Notes: a model not told the origin generated them from the sequence alone. Shown: positions 22,301 through 35,823, counted from the first letter of the stretch. The stretch is DNA of 64,000 bases from Pontederia crassipes (GCA_030549335.1 CM060188.1:44729696-44793695), one strand, 5' to 3'. Numbers and translations are program-made.

Positions 22301-23513
22301 AGCCATGAGATTGAGAGAGACCTCTCTTTTCATTCACTTTCTTTTGCTCATGTCGGCGTCGCTTTCAGAATTCGCAAGAGAGTATATTTTGCTATCCTCG
22401 GCATCTCTCTTCTTTCTTTTCTCTAGTCCTCCATTTTTTTTCTGCTTGGATTTTTTCAGACACACTAATATTCCTGTGCCAGAAGTGGCCCTCCTGTGTT
22501 CTTAGGTTCTTACTAGTTAGCGCTACTACAAATCTGTAGTACTACAGTTGCTGATAAGGTATGTCTTCTCCTGACGTTGAGTTTGGTGCAACACGTAACT
22601 GAGATGCGATCGAGAGCCAACTTCCAGAAAAAGCAGCTCGTGTGTTGGGAGACAGCAGAGATGGAAATTGAAAGGCATGCATGCATGGGTGCATGGATGT
22701 ACACAGAGAGTAAAGGCTATGAAAAAGGAGGAGATACAATCAAAGGCAGAATTCCGAAATGCTCATGCCCAAAATGTCGATCGATTTGTTTGATTGTGCT
22801 CGATATGCGCGCAGTTCCTCAAGATTTAGCTGTGCATGGTATGTAGGGACGGCTCATGGGCCTAAACTAACTAAGGTTTCGCCTCCATTGGTTTAGGAGC
22901 TGATCGATCGCTAACTGCACCTCGTTGAGCATAAACTCTGGCAAAATCGAGAAACTGGTTAAGGTCAGTTTTTTCCAAATTAATAAGAAATAAAATTATT
23001 ATATGGAAAGAAACTATAAAAAAGGAGGAAGGCATAATAATAAAATAAATGTGGAAAAAAATAGAAAGTATAAGAAATTAGGAAAGAGAATAAATTATTC
23101 AACGTGAATTAGAAAAGAAAGTTAATTATAAAGGAATTAGATTTTAAATTTGTGGAAAAAAATAAAGGGGAAAGAAAGAATAGAAAGTATAAAAATTAGG
23201 AATTATTAAAAAGGAAGTTTAATTATGAAAATATACACAAAATCTAAACAAAATATTTTAAAATAAGAAAAAAAAATATTAAAATTGTTGTAGTAAATAT
23301 ATGATTTTCAAAATTTTAAATTAATGTTTAATTGTATTAAAATAATAAGTAATACATTATCATTTAGTTATGTTTTTATAGTTTTATTTATACTATATTT
23401 TTTAAAAGAAATCTAAACATTATTAATTTAATAAAAATTTAGTTCAATCTCATCGAAGTTAATTAAATTGATCAAGTTATGACCCAATTGTTGATTCAAG
23501 CAAAAAATTGACA
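22301..23513. other. Intergenic DNA, increasingly A-rich
   Basis: No gene seen. 22960-23460 is an A-rich tract with repeated AGAAATTAGGAAAG-like and GGAAAGAAAG-like blocks. Palindromic TGCATGCATGCA recurs near 22676-22687. Confidence 0.45.
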
Positions 23514-23705
23514 AGAGTAGATAGCAGCTCCTGATCGCCGCTTAAGCAAAGATTTCGAGTTCGAACTTTTATGCATGTAGAAAATTTTCGTTGGGAGTGT
23601 CTGGACACCAGAATAGTCGAGCTCGATGGTGGGTCGAGATTTTAACTCGTGACTAATGCGCATAACTCTTAGCGCTAACTAAGTTGGACGATCGGCGCCG
23701 CTTTT
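23514..23705 (-). mobile_element. Possible tRNA-derived SINE
   Basis: On the minus strand the sequence starts with TCCAACTTAGTTAGCGCTAA (A-box-like) and continues with CACGAGTTAAAATCTCGACC (B-box-like, compare GGTTCGAATCTCG). That is the layout of an RNA polymerase III promoter in tRNA-derived SINEs. A second AGTTCGAACT lies at about 23560. No clear target duplication or tail, so the call is tentative. Confidence 0.35.
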
Positions 23706-23864
23706 TGAAAACTAAGGTGGCAACAAAAAAAATTCACAGTACTTACTAACTTCATTCCAGTGTCATGGTCATATAATTTATTTCATTTCAAAAGTTTATA
23801 AACGTCCTAATCAGACGAAGGAATCAATAAGCTCATGAGTGATGATAGTCTTGATTGTTCCTAG

Positions 23865-24516
23865 GCTCTGTTTGGCAATGCCAAAAACAACGTTTCAAGT
23901 AGCATTTAGCGGTTCAAATGATATTTTAACTGTTTGGTTACACACATAATCAAATAGAGTTTAGCGTTTCGAATGAAAAAATTGAAAAGCTACTTCTACT
24001 AACGTTTAGCTTTTAGCGTTTAGAGGTTCATATTTTTTTCCCAATTTTATCCTTATTCAAATATATTATTTCTTTTTTAATTCATCTTATTATTTTATAA
24101 TTTTTATTTTATCACCATTCAACATTATTCCTTTTATATTAATATTTAATTAATTACAAAATATTTATTTATTAATAATAGATATAAAAATTAATTTAAT
24201 AATTAATATTTTTAGATCATGTATGAACTATATAAAATGTATTATAAATATATTTTAATAAAAAATTTACTTGTGAAATTTTATTTTATTTCATTGAGAT
24301 ATTAATTAATTATTTATTAAATTTTAATAAAATTTGTATAGCGATTAAATTGAATAATTTATTGTATGTCCAATTATGTCATTTTATATTCATTCGCTAA
24401 TTCCATCGCTAAGTTTATTAATATATTAAATGAACCGCTAACTGCTAATCATCGGTCACTATCCACTCGTTAAACCGTTATCCGCTCGTTAAACCACTAA
24501 TTATGCCAAACACAGC
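23865..24516. mobile_element. hAT-like MITE
   Basis: Left end GCTCTGTTTGGCAATGCC and right end, in reverse, GCTGTGTTTGGCATAATTAG form terminal inverted repeats. Both sides are flanked by CCTAG (23860-23864 and 24517-24521). Subterminal short repeats of the TTTAGCG/CGCTAA type occur inside both ends (about 23907-24030 and 24400-24500), as in hAT and related families. The AT-rich 652-bp interior has no coding capacity. The target duplication looks like 5 bp rather than the 8 bp usual for hAT, so the superfamily is uncertain. Confidence 0.7.
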
Positions 24517-24521
24517 CCTAG

Positions 24522-27500
24522 ATGTGTCGTTGACTAGAGCGAGAAAAATCGTAACATACGGTTTATGTATGTGACTATTTTAGTTTACCCATTACATTGA
24601 GATATATAACATCGTGTTAGTTATGTTCTTATAGAAAAAAACTTCATCTAAATTATATTACTATGCAAAAAATATGATAAAAATATCATAAGTAGCATGA
24701 TTAAGTCAAATAATAAAAAAATAAGATCTAAATATCTCACATAAAGGTATGATTAAATCACATAAAAAACACAATCTACTATAATCCAATCTCAATTAAG
24801 ATGCTTTAACATATAAAATATTCCATAAAAAATAAAAGAGTAAAAAACTTGAGGACCTAACTAACATAGATAGAAATAACGTTAAAAGTTGTTGAAAATT
24901 CGATAAACTTGAACCTACTTTAGTTTGAAGTTCTTTAAGAGATACGCCTTCTAACTTTTCACAATTACTAGCAATTAAACAAGAACATGCATGGTTAAAA
25001 CTCGGTCCTAGTTTGACATAACTCAGCTTGGATTAGTATAAAACTCATAAGTCAGAAGCAAATAGCTACAAGTCGGACCGGGTGACATCATGATGTTGTC
25101 TAGATTAGGAAAGTTGCCAAGGTTCTAAGGACCCAATCATGACTTGGCAATTTGCTGAATCACACGCAAAATAAATCAATTATCTTATGATATAATTTGT
25201 AGTTAATCATTTTCCAAGTGCGATGACTCATTAGACACCAATTTGTTGTTGTGCATGATTGAAGATTCCTAAGCCGAGAAGACTCTCACCAATGAAGAAT
25301 TAGCAAGAGAAGCTAGCACCAAAGTCCAAAAATTTAGAGAGCCCAAAGCAATATTGTTGTGATGTGTATTTGTGTGCAATGATAAATTGGGATTTGAGAG
25401 TCACAAAATATGAAGTTATCTCAAGGCCCACTCGGCAAAATCTTAGACATGCGATCTCGTGGGGGTACTCAGTTCCCTAGTAGAGGTATTTAGATGTAAG
25501 GTGCCCACACTCAAGCTACTCTTACAGATAAGTTTTAAATTCATAATCACAACTACACTTCTCTGGTCGCAATCGCACAACCTTCATCATAGTATAGATT
25601 GGGGTCCATAGAGAGAGAAGTTGTATTTGCTTTTAGACTTATGTAACAATGAGAGCACAGAATATGAGTTTGATAGTAAGAGAAGAAAACTAAGATTGTT
25701 GAAATCAATATTACAGGAATGTAACAATTTTGTGATTTTTATTTTGTATATTCTTTTATCTTTTTTGTTAAATGATAAAACCAAAATTAGCAGATGATGT
25801 TAACTGTCAAGACTAGAAAATTTTCTTTAGGGATGAACATCAATTAACTATGCCTAAGAATTTCAATTCAATTGGATGCAAAACAAATCAATAAGTCATG
25901 TGAATGGATCCTAATACTCTCGTATTGAGGATCGCTTTAGCCTCTCTACTCTCGCTTCTAGACCACATGTTCAAGCACATATTGGACTACTCCTCTAACC
26001 TCTCCTCTCTCGACTTGAGCTCAGTCTCCCTTATTTCATTGGCTAGTTTCTTTAATATAGCTAGCTAAACTCTCGTCTCACTGCTAAACTATCCCACAAC
26101 AAATACTCTTCTTAGGATCTCATTGTAAATAGGAGAAATCAAACATGAAGAAGGGAGATGGAAGATTACAAATAAATCACCAAAACATAAAATATAGGTT
26201 CCCATCACTCTCGTGTCAGAGACGTTCTTATTTTTTCGCTCTCGCTTCGAAACTATGGATTTAAGTATTTAGATTATGATCGAGTCGTGCCCCATGAGCT
26301 CCACCTCTCGATTTATCCCAAGTTGGAGTGACCATTGACTATTCCAGCATGACCAACTAGCCTCTCAACTCCTTGCTGGACACTAAGACAACACATGCTC
26401 TCTCTCAAGAGTCTGTTGCATGGAGGAAAAATCAACTATCGGCAAAGAAATAAAATCCAGCAAGTAAAATAACCAATGTAGATCAAGCAAATATGCATGG
26501 AATTCATAAGAAAATAGTTCGATCCCATCAAGAAACATTCCCCAGCCTTGATGACACATAATTATGGGGATTACAATAAGAAACATCATCAAACTACCAC
26601 TAAACATTGTTCAACAAAGAGATCCATAAAGTAAAATAGTAAAATGACAGACTAAAAGTAGAAAAAGGCAGCAGCAATGTAGTAGAGTTCCAGCCTTCCT
26701 TCTTAGCTCGGCAAGTTCGCTCTCCTCTCAAAGGTGTCCTGCCTTTCTTCATGGTTGGCCTCCTCCAGCCCTCAAGTTGCTTCTCCTAGTTGCCCTCCAA
26801 TGTTGCCTCTCGATAATTGCTGGCCACTCTTCACTTTTGAAAATATTCTTTTAAAAAAACATTTATGTCCACCATCCTATCTTTGACACATGTCCCTTGT
26901 ACAACATTAGCTTTTTGTCCAACCATTTGATGTGCGACACCTGTCTAGCTTGGTATACCACATTTTCCCTTTGATTCTTCTCATTTTCCATCAGACAAAT
27001 GGATGTGTTACACTTGTCCTAGTGTTTTTATCCTTTTTTGTAGACTCGATTTTTGTTCACTGTGCACAATAGGTGGCAGCTACCATTTTAACTTTTTTTC
27101 CAGCTCAGCTTCTATCTTAGCAGCGCCAAATACCTCCATGTAGGGACTCTTTTAACTTGGCTGCTGAATACCTCCATGCAACGTGAGGGTACTTCATATA
27201 GCAAGTAAAAGGTTAAAAACATAGATTTTATTTTATTCAATTGCAACCTAAGTCAAGAAATCATGCTTCTACCCTAGCAATAATGAGTAAGAAATTCATG
27301 TCGTCAAATAATATCGAGTGCATCACCAACTTAGGTGGGGAGAATCGGATGTTTAACATTACATCCATCGATCTTGAGCATTGTTTACATTATCATTCTT
27401 TTTTGTGAAACTTTTTGTAGACTTATTTTGCCCATAGCCTTCGTACAGAGCTAGTCAATGGCATGTATTTCTCTAGTAAGGCACTTTAGAAAGTGCACAT

Positions 27501-28209
27501 CCAATGACGGCCTGCCATCTCATGGGTTGACAAACTAACACGTGGATCTATCGACCAATAAGGGACTGCATGCTAGTACTCATCCAAAAGTTTTGGTATT
27601 CAAGCAATTATATTTCTCAATACAAATTAACACTTTCTTAATTTTACTACATTTTGCAAGACCCATGACCCTTTGACAAAGCACTTTGAGTTTTTGCTCG
27701 ATGCCCACACAACGACTCATCAATCACAAGAGCAAATTATCCCAAACAAGCAACCTTTGGGAAATTGCAAGGTAAGCCTTCCAATGCTAAATGAGACATT
27801 AAACCTAGCTATTTAGGAATCCCTTTCGCCTAGATGCCACATTAGTTAAGCATTCCAAGAAGTGACCTCGTAACAATTGCATGGGCACTTCTCATCTTAG
27901 CCCTTATTGGATTTGGGGCTATGATGTACTTTTGTTGTGATAGATGAAGACCACCATTACATGGTTTGAACTCAATGCCAAAAGAAATTGCAAGTTTTCA
28001 AGATTATTGATTGCAAACAAGCAACCTAGGTACTCAAGTTGACTCATAATGCATGAGTTAGCCAAAGACATCGACATAGACTAGAAAAAAATAAGGTGCA
28101 CTATATGAAATATGTCGAATAGCCATGCCATTTAGTGACTCAAAAGGCGACAATGCTAAGTCATCATCAAAAGGGTTGAATCAAGGATGTCGTTGGGTCT
28201 AAAAACAAA
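24522..28209. other. Intergenic DNA with no recognised gene
   Basis: AT-rich to about 25000, then more mixed composition with sentence-like, moderately GC sequence typical of decayed retroelements (25900-28200). CT-rich blocks lie at 25970-26080 and 26690-26830. I could not identify LTR boundaries, primer sites or protein motifs. Confidence 0.35.
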
Positions 28210-28814
28210 CAACACTAGTTGCCTCTCAATAGCCTATACTTAGATCGCATTTGCGTTGGCAAATCTTGATACCAAAGTTGGCGCCTTCGGCACTACGGTG
28301 TCACTATTATTATGTGAAAGAAAAGGCAAATGCATAGAAAAATATAGCATTGCATTGGCGCTGACTACCAGCAACACTAAAGTGGTTGAACTAGCGCCAT
28401 TGATCTACGCTATGTAGACGAAATAGTGGCCTTAAGCGTTGGTGATATGTGGTACTACAGTTTTTGTGTCGCTACCTCTACGATGCCATCGTGAGTCAAA
28501 TGTACTGTTATTTTGAGGGTGTCGCTATTGTGACCTCGATGCCGCAAAAACTTTTATTAAAATGAATATTTGTATATGTATATAAGTATTAATTATAATT
28601 ATAAATTAATTGAATAATAATTATAATAATGTTCGTAGATGTATAGGGATACAAATACAGATACACACATGTACGTATACAAATAGAAAACCATATATGT
28701 ATTTAAGTAGGAATGTTAATTTTTATAACTATATAAGCTACTTATACTATACTTTAATGAATAAATTGATTAAATATTAATTATATATATTCCTAGATGT
28801 ATATAAATACCAAT

Positions 28815-28850
<36 letters not shown>

Positions 28851-29740
28851 GTAGAAAGCCATATGTATACCTATATTGATTTAAGCGGGTATACATCCAT
28901 ATATGTGTATATTTACAGACATATTGATATAATTAAGTAATATAAACTTATATATATGTTATATTAATATAAATAGTATACATATAATAGCTGGTCTAAT
29001 CTGAATACCTATATATATATTTATATATCAATATATAATTTGTATATACATCATATGTCATATCATACCTTAATTATCTATAAATTCTATTATTATCTTC
29101 TTAATCACACAATTATGAGCATGAAATTAAGCTATAAAATTTTGTCAATAGTTTAATTAGAAAAATTAAAATATTATATATATATACTATTTCAATATAA
29201 TTTGTATATACAACATATATCATATCTTAATTATCTACAAAATCATATTTCTATATCCTTGATCATACATTTATGAGCATGGAATTAATCTATATAATTT
29301 TCTCCATTATTTAATTAGAAATTTCAATGAGTGTATGTATGTATGCTATGTATGTATGTATCTATATAATTTCAATTAAATAATTTCAATGAGCATGGAG
29401 TACTCCCAGCCCCTCGCCCTCGCCCTCCTCCACCTATTCCTAGAATCCTCTAGACTTCCTATTGTCTAGGTTGAGCTCTTTTGGTGTCACTCTGACTACC
29501 ACACATACCTCCTACACCTCGACCTCATAGTCGACTTTGTCCTCCCGCCATTCGTTCATGTGCCGACCTATTCATCCCTATCTGCCATGGCCATCCGCCG
29601 ATCCTGGCCCTTCTTCCTTGTCAGCCGACGCCGCCCGCCGACCTCGACCCTGCCATTTTCCTCCTCCAGCTATCAACACTAAGTCCACATTTTTTAAGTT
29701 AAAAAAATGGATGATGTCAATCTATATGCGTTTGCATCTA
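28210..29740 (+). mobile_element. 5' fragment of a CACTA-type element
   Basis: It shows the same order of parts as the larger CACTA element next to it: a subterminal block with GGCGCC and TGGCGCTG repeats (28250-28560), an AT-rich zone with microsatellites (28560-29390), a GC-rich Pro/Ser-coding block (29400-29680), then AAGTCCACATTTTTTAAG (compare AAGTCCATTTTTGTTAA at about 34846). The left terminus is not clear (a CACTAGTTGCC at about 28211 is a candidate), and nothing follows the Pro-rich block. Confidence 0.45.
28815..28850. repeat. (AC)n-(AT)n compound microsatellite
   Basis: AC run at 28815-28832 followed directly by an AT run to 28850. Confidence 0.9.
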
Positions 29741-30232
29741 TGACAAATTGATGTGCAATTTCTAGGCTTTCACTTCAGTACCAAATGCTTTATCACTCTC
29801 TAGGCTTACATGCACTGATGTGCAATTAAGATTCCTAATTAAGTATGCAAAGTTAAGATCTAATTAGCTTGATGTAATTTTCGAAAGAATTTTCATGTTC
29901 CAAGGGTTAACTGCCAGTGCATTGACATGTTATCAGAGATCTAGTTGTAGACATCCATTCACAATAGATTGCGTTGGGCCAGGAAACTGATCATTCACAA
30001 TTAACAAGTTCTTCGTACTGGATAATCTAGTGTAAAGAGCTTCTACCATATGCAATGTCAACAAAAGGCATTGCAGTTCCATGTAGAGCGTCTGCCACCT
30101 GCAATTTTAAGAAAATACAATGCAATTTCATGTATTCGTGTACAAGTTCTATATAAAATGAAGAGAATTTATAGGAAACTAATTTCATCAACTATGCCAT
30201 CTCAGTTCTGTATATTTTTTTTGAAAAAAATA
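29741..30232. other. Spacer between two CACTA-derived segments
   Basis: No gene. Two similar sequences around CTACCATATGCAATGTCAAC and CTGCCACCTGCAATTTTAAG (about 30042 and 30088) suggest a short local duplication. It ends in T8 GA7 directly before the CACTA terminus. Confidence 0.4.
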
Positions 30233-31151
30233 CACTACAACAAAACTGCCAAATAGCGACGCAAATTAACATCGCAAAACTACGAGATATCGACTTCATC
30301 AATAGTGTCTCCATAGCGATGACATTGAGTCGACTAAATGAGACGCTAACTACCCTCCATAGCTTCAATTTAGTATCGCGTTGGCATTACAGGGTGTCGA
30401 CGGTAAATGCCACGCCATCGACACACTACTTCACCGCTATCATCACACACAAAAATGAAAAAATGCACGGTAGATTGTAGCGTTTGTATTGGAGTTGATG
30501 ATTTGCGGCGCTAGGTTAGCGTCACCAATACGAAGACGCTAAAGACAAAGTCGATATGGGCGCCATCGGCTTGCGTTGTATTGGCATCGACGTCTTGCGA
30601 CACTAATTAGCGTCATAGAATATGCGAGCTAAATAGATGCTACATTAAGAGGCGACATTGGCGTGAGTGCCTTGCCCTCTTTTGGCGTCCACATGGAGCG
30701 ACACTAAGTTAGCATCATGACCATTGCGGAACCAAGGAGACGCTGATAAGGCATATTGCGATGCTATAGTGTGAAAGTGATGCTAACTATATTCATTTGT
30801 ATTTAAGTAGATAATGTTAATTTGTATAATTATGTATATATATATATTACCTATACTAATAGTTTAATGAATAAATAGATTAAATATTCCTAATTAAATA
30901 TATATGTTACCTACATGTGTTATTATACCATATGTTACATATATTATTTGTGTTACCTACATATGTATTCCTAACTATATATATTACTTACATATATATA
31001 TTCGTATACTATATGTTATCTATATTTTATGTATTACCTACATATGTATTCCTATACCATATGTTACATGTATTATTTGTGTTACCTACATGTTACTTAC
31101 ATATGTAATCCTAAATATAGATGTATTGATGTATGCAAACAAAAATAAACA

Positions 31152-31330
31152 TATACATACATACGTACATACATACATACATACATACATACATACATAC
31201 ATACATACATGCATGCATACATACATACATACATACATACATACATACATACATACATACATACATACATACATACATACATACATACATACATACATAC
31301 ATACATACATACATACATACATACATGCAT
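31152..31330. repeat. (TACA)n microsatellite
   Basis: About 45 TACA units with GTACA and TGCATGCA interruptions. The equivalent place in the second duplicate (33327-33379) has contracted to about 13 units. Confidence 0.95.
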
Positions 31331-32033
31331 ACATGTGTGTGTATATTTTATATATAGAAAGAAAGAATGTTAACAATCTACATGTATACTTTATATATAT
31401 GTAGAATATAGTACACATACCTAAATGTGTATGCACGCGTGTCAATATATTAACATACAAAATATATATCATATCTTAATTATAGATAAATTATTTCTAT
31501 ATTCTTAATCATGGAATTATGAGTTAAGTGACGTGATTTCTTACAGAAAAATGTTATTCTTTTTTTAGCGCCACTGTAGAAACACGATGGTGTCGACGTA
31601 GCGTCAACATAGCATTACGTCACATGTCGGCGCTAAAGCAGCGCCAATTGGTGTCTCTTTAGTGACAGAGAACTCTTTGACGCTAATGTAGAGCCCCAAC
31701 CGCGTCGATTTAGCGTCACAGTCTCATGACGCTTCGTCGGTGTCGCATTTGTGTGACGCGGTAACAACGCTAAGTTGTCCCTATTGTTTGTAGTGACTCG
31801 TTTGCGTCACACTAGGGATGCCAAGTTGAGTCGCTATTTTATTTAGCTGACTTCCTTTTATTATACATATATACATATAAACATATAGACTTATAGTTTA
31901 TATACATATACACATACATACACATATATACTTATATACATACAGACTTATAGTTTTATATACATATACATATAAATACACATATATACTTACACACACA
32001 GATAAATATATAGACTTATAATAAATATATATA

Positions 32034-32035
<2 letters not shown>

Positions 32036-32068
<33 letters not shown>

Positions 32069-32074
32069 GTGTGT
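32036..32074. repeat. (AT)n-(GTAT)n microsatellite
   Basis: Short AT and GTAT runs inside duplicate copy 1. The counterpart is at about 33690-33760 in copy 2. Confidence 0.8.
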
Positions 32075-33680
32075 GTATAAACTACATATGAATATAGACT
32101 TATAGTTTATATATACTTAACATACATACATATATTTTATAAATATACATATATACATCTACATATACATACATATTTACATGTAATATAAACTTATAAT
32201 ATAAAGTAAACCTATTTGAATATTTATAATATAATATAAACTTATAATGTAGACCTATTTGAATATAAACTTAGAATATATGCACGTATATGTCGATAGT
32301 GTCACTATAGCGTCAGCGTCGCGTCGAATCTGATTTCTTTTAATTTATTATTCAGCGCCGCATTAGCATTGCAATGTTTTGCAGCACTAAAAACATACCT
32401 TAAATCTCTAAGTTCTTCCCTCTTTACTAAATATTGTGCTTTTACCTTCGACATTGATGCCAACGATTGCAACCGATGTCGACACTGCAACAACAACCGG
32501 CAATTTCCCCGACACCATCAGACCCCCGACGCCTCCTTCGGCCTCCTCAAGCCCCAACCGCAGCCTCCTCCCACCCCGTCGCCTCCTCCTCTGACCCGAT
32601 TGTGGCCACCGCTCCACTTCCTTGACCGCTACCCTACTCCTTGCCTCCTCCTCTAACCTTGAGCGCCGCTGCCTCCTCCGACCCTGCCACCTCCTCCTCT
32701 GTCCACGCACCCTCACCTGACCTCCCTCCCCCATGCCCCCATCGATATGGGCACCGTCGTCTTGCGTTGTATTGGCGTCGACATCTTGTGACACTAATTA
32801 GCGTCATAGAATATGAGACGCTAAATATATGCTACATTAAGAGGTGACATTGGCGTGAATGCCTTACGCTCTTTTGGCGTCAACATGGAGCGACACTAAT
32901 TTAGCGTCATGACCATTGCGGCACTAAGGAGACGCTGATTAGGCATATTGCGATGCTATAGTGTGAAAGTGACGCTAACAATATTCATTTGTATTTAAGT
33001 AGGTAATGTTAATTTGTATAACTATATATATTACCTATACTTTATTTTAATGAATAAATAGATAAATATTCCTAATTAAATATATATGTTACTTACATGT
33101 GTATTCCTATACTATATGTTACCTATATTATATGTGCTACTTACATATATATATTCGTATACTATATGTTATCTATATTTTATGTATTACCAACATATGT
33201 ATTCTTATACCATATGTTACATATATTATTTGTGTTACATGCATATGTATTCCTAACTATATATGTTACTTACATATGTATTCCTAAATATAAATGTATT
33301 GATGTATGTAAACAAAAATAAATACAAAAATACATACATACATACATACATACATACACACACATACATACATACATAGCATTACGTCACATGTCGGCGC
33401 TAAAGCAGTACCAATTGGTGTCTGATTTAGCGTCACAGTCTCCCATCGCTTCGTCAGCGTCGCATTTGTGTGATGTGATACCAATGCTAGGTTGTCTCTA
33501 TTGTTTGTAGCGACTCGTTTGCGTCACACTAGGGACGCCAAGTTGAGTCGCTATTTTATTTAGCTGACTTCCTTTTATTATACATATATACATATAGACA
33601 TATAGACTTATAGTTTATATACATATACATATACACATACATACACATATATACTTACACACACAGATACATATATAGAC

Positions 33681-33718
<38 letters not shown>

Positions 33719-34379
33719 CATGCATGCATGTATGTATGTATGTATGTATGTGTGTGTATACATATTAGTTTTTCCTTTTATTTTATTCCATTTAGTTAGA
33801 CACATATACATATAATAGATATACACATATTCATATAGACTTGTAGTTTTATATACATATACATATAGACCTAACATACATACATATATACATTTATATA
33901 CTTAAAGTGTGTGTGTGTGTGTAAACTACATATGAATATAGACTTATAGTTTATATATAGTTAACATACATACATACATTTTATAAATATACATATATAC
34001 ACCTACATATACATACATATATACATGTAATATAAACTTATAATATAAAGTAAACCTATTTGAATATTTATAATATAATAGAAACTTATAATATAGACCT
34101 ATTTGAATATAAACTTAGAATATATGCATGTATATGTCCATAGTGTCACTATAGCGTCTACTAAATGCCTAATTTAGAGTCACTTCATCACCAACTTAGC
34201 ATCGTGTCGAATCCAATTTCTTTTAATTTATTATTCGGCATCGCATTAGCATCGCAATGTTTTGCGGCACTAAAAAATTACCTTAAATCTCTAAGTTCTT
34301 CCCTCTTTACTGTTTATTGTTCTTTTACCGTCGACATTGATGCCAATGATTGCAACTGACATCAATACTGCAACAACAG

Positions 34380-34830
34380 CCGACAATTTCCCCGACATCA
34401 TTTGACCCCGATGCCTCTAGTCTCCTCCGACCCCGACCGCAGCCTCCTTCTCCCACCCCGTTGCCACCGCTCCATTTCCCCGACCGCTACCCTACTCCTG
34501 CCTCCTCCTCCGACCCTGCCACCTCCTCCTCTGATCCCGCACCCTCATCTGGCCCCCTCCCCCCCATGCGGCTCTACCGCCTCCGCTGCCCTGTTCTGAC
34601 GCCACCGTGGGACACTGCCTTCCGATCCTCCACCGACCTCCTCCCTCGGACGTCACCCTCCTCTGCTGCCCTCCTCCGCTGCCCTCCGCCGTCACCCTCC
34701 TCCGACCCCGCCACCCTCCTTTGCTGCTCTGCTCTGATGCCACCGCCAGGCGCTGCGCTCCTCCGTCCCTACCACCCTCATCCGTTGCCCTCCTCCACCA
34801 CCCTCCGCCGCTGCCTTTGACATCCTCTCA
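34380..34830 (+). pseudogene. Pro/Ser-rich coding block of the CACTA element
   Basis: GC-rich, C-rich plus strand reading as Pro-Ser-Asp repeats (PPSDPATSSSDPAPSS-like) in more than one frame. Its 5' part is also present at 32440-32743 in the other duplicate. CACTA second genes often have such low-complexity N-termini; here it is low-complexity and not a confident gene on its own. Confidence 0.45.
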
Positions 34831-35070
34831 ACGCACCGTATAGTAAGTCCATTTTTGTTAATTGAACAATACTATTTGATTGTGCTTGATTTTTTTTAAC
34901 TTGAAAAGAACAATATAATTTAACTTGAAATATAGTTTAAAAACAAGTTTTGAGAATTATGGACCATTTGTAGTTACTATGGCATGATAGTTAATTGATA
35001 CAGATTCCATATAAAAGAATATAGTCGACAACGTTCTATTATTAACAATGGCATATGTGTTCTAAGAAGC

Positions 35071-35547
35071 ATGTACGTGGCCAATGAGTTAGATTACTAC
35101 AAAATTATAGAAGAAATCATACAATTGTCATATTTGGAAAAATTTAACAAAGTCATAGTACTAATTAAATGTCATTGGTTTGATCCAAAAAAGGGAGTTA
35201 GAGTCGATCAAAATTTAAATTTGTGGATATTAAGCCTCGATCAAGACTACAATCATATGATCCATTTGTATTGGATGAACAAGAAGAACGAGTGTATTAC
35301 ACTAAGTATCCATAAAAAAATCAAGAATGAATGGTGGGTGTCATGCTAAGTGAGAAATAGACTATTCTTAGCAGAAACAATGGTAAATGATCGTGAAACA
35401 TCATCCATGTACAATTATGTGCCCATAGATGATTACTATCAATAGCTCACTTCAAATGACCTTTTAGAAGCGAATGTCGACAATTTTATTGACGATGACT
35501 CGAATCAAGATTACAACGACGACAATGAAGACAATGAAAGCGATTGA
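35071..35547 (+). pseudogene. CACTA TPase C-terminal domain (DUF4216-like), broken
   Basis: Starts ANELDYYKIIEEIIQLSYLE and continues CHWFDPKKGVRVDQNLNL and NEWWVSC. These match the C-terminal DUF4216 region of plant CACTA TPases (YYG...EI.EL.Y.....V.LFKC.WFD...G.KVD). After a TAA at 35347-35349 the next frame continues VRNRLFLAETMVNDRE, SSMYNYVPIDDYYQ (in-frame stop), NDLLEANVDNFIDD and an acidic tail ending at 35547. The equivalent in the second element (50800-51293) preserves segments lost here. No catalytic domain precedes it. Confidence 0.7.
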
Positions 35548-35823
35548 ATCACGTAGTTGTTTTAAAAAAATTGAACTTTTTCACTAAGTATCTAAAATTT
35601 TCTAAATGAGATGAGTTACATTAAGTATCTAAATTTATAAATATTAATAATAACACGAGGTTGATAATTTTTTAGGCACGATTACACGAGGTTGAGCTTC
35701 AAGTGTGTCCCGCTCTTCTAGGTGCTCACTCCCAATGAGTGATGCAAGTCGACCACCGGGTGATATATTGTGTAGCTTATTTATATTCAATTAATTCGTA
35801 CCAATTAGTAACATTGTTTTTAT

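Larger units (their letters stand above)
30558..34570 (+). repeat. About 2.2-kb tandem duplication within the CACTA element
   Basis: Copy 1 (about 30558-32743) and copy 2 (about 32744-34570) start with CGATATGGGCGCC and CGATATGGGCACC. Each runs through the GACGCT array, a microsatellite zone, a second GCGTC array, an AT-rich zone with TACATA repeats, and the start of the Pro-rich block. Copy 2 is shorter, mainly from loss of TACA repeats. The junction joins the Pro-rich block of copy 1 to the subterminal array. Confidence 0.85.

Noticed and set aside
30904..31472. Long open frames of Tyr-Ile-His-Thr or Cys-Met-Tyr-Val repeats on both strands
   Set aside because: Translations of the TACA microsatellite inside the CACTA element.
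31152..33379. CRISPR-like spaced repeats
   Set aside because: Repeats are simple tetranucleotide arrays without spacers, in a plant nuclear context.
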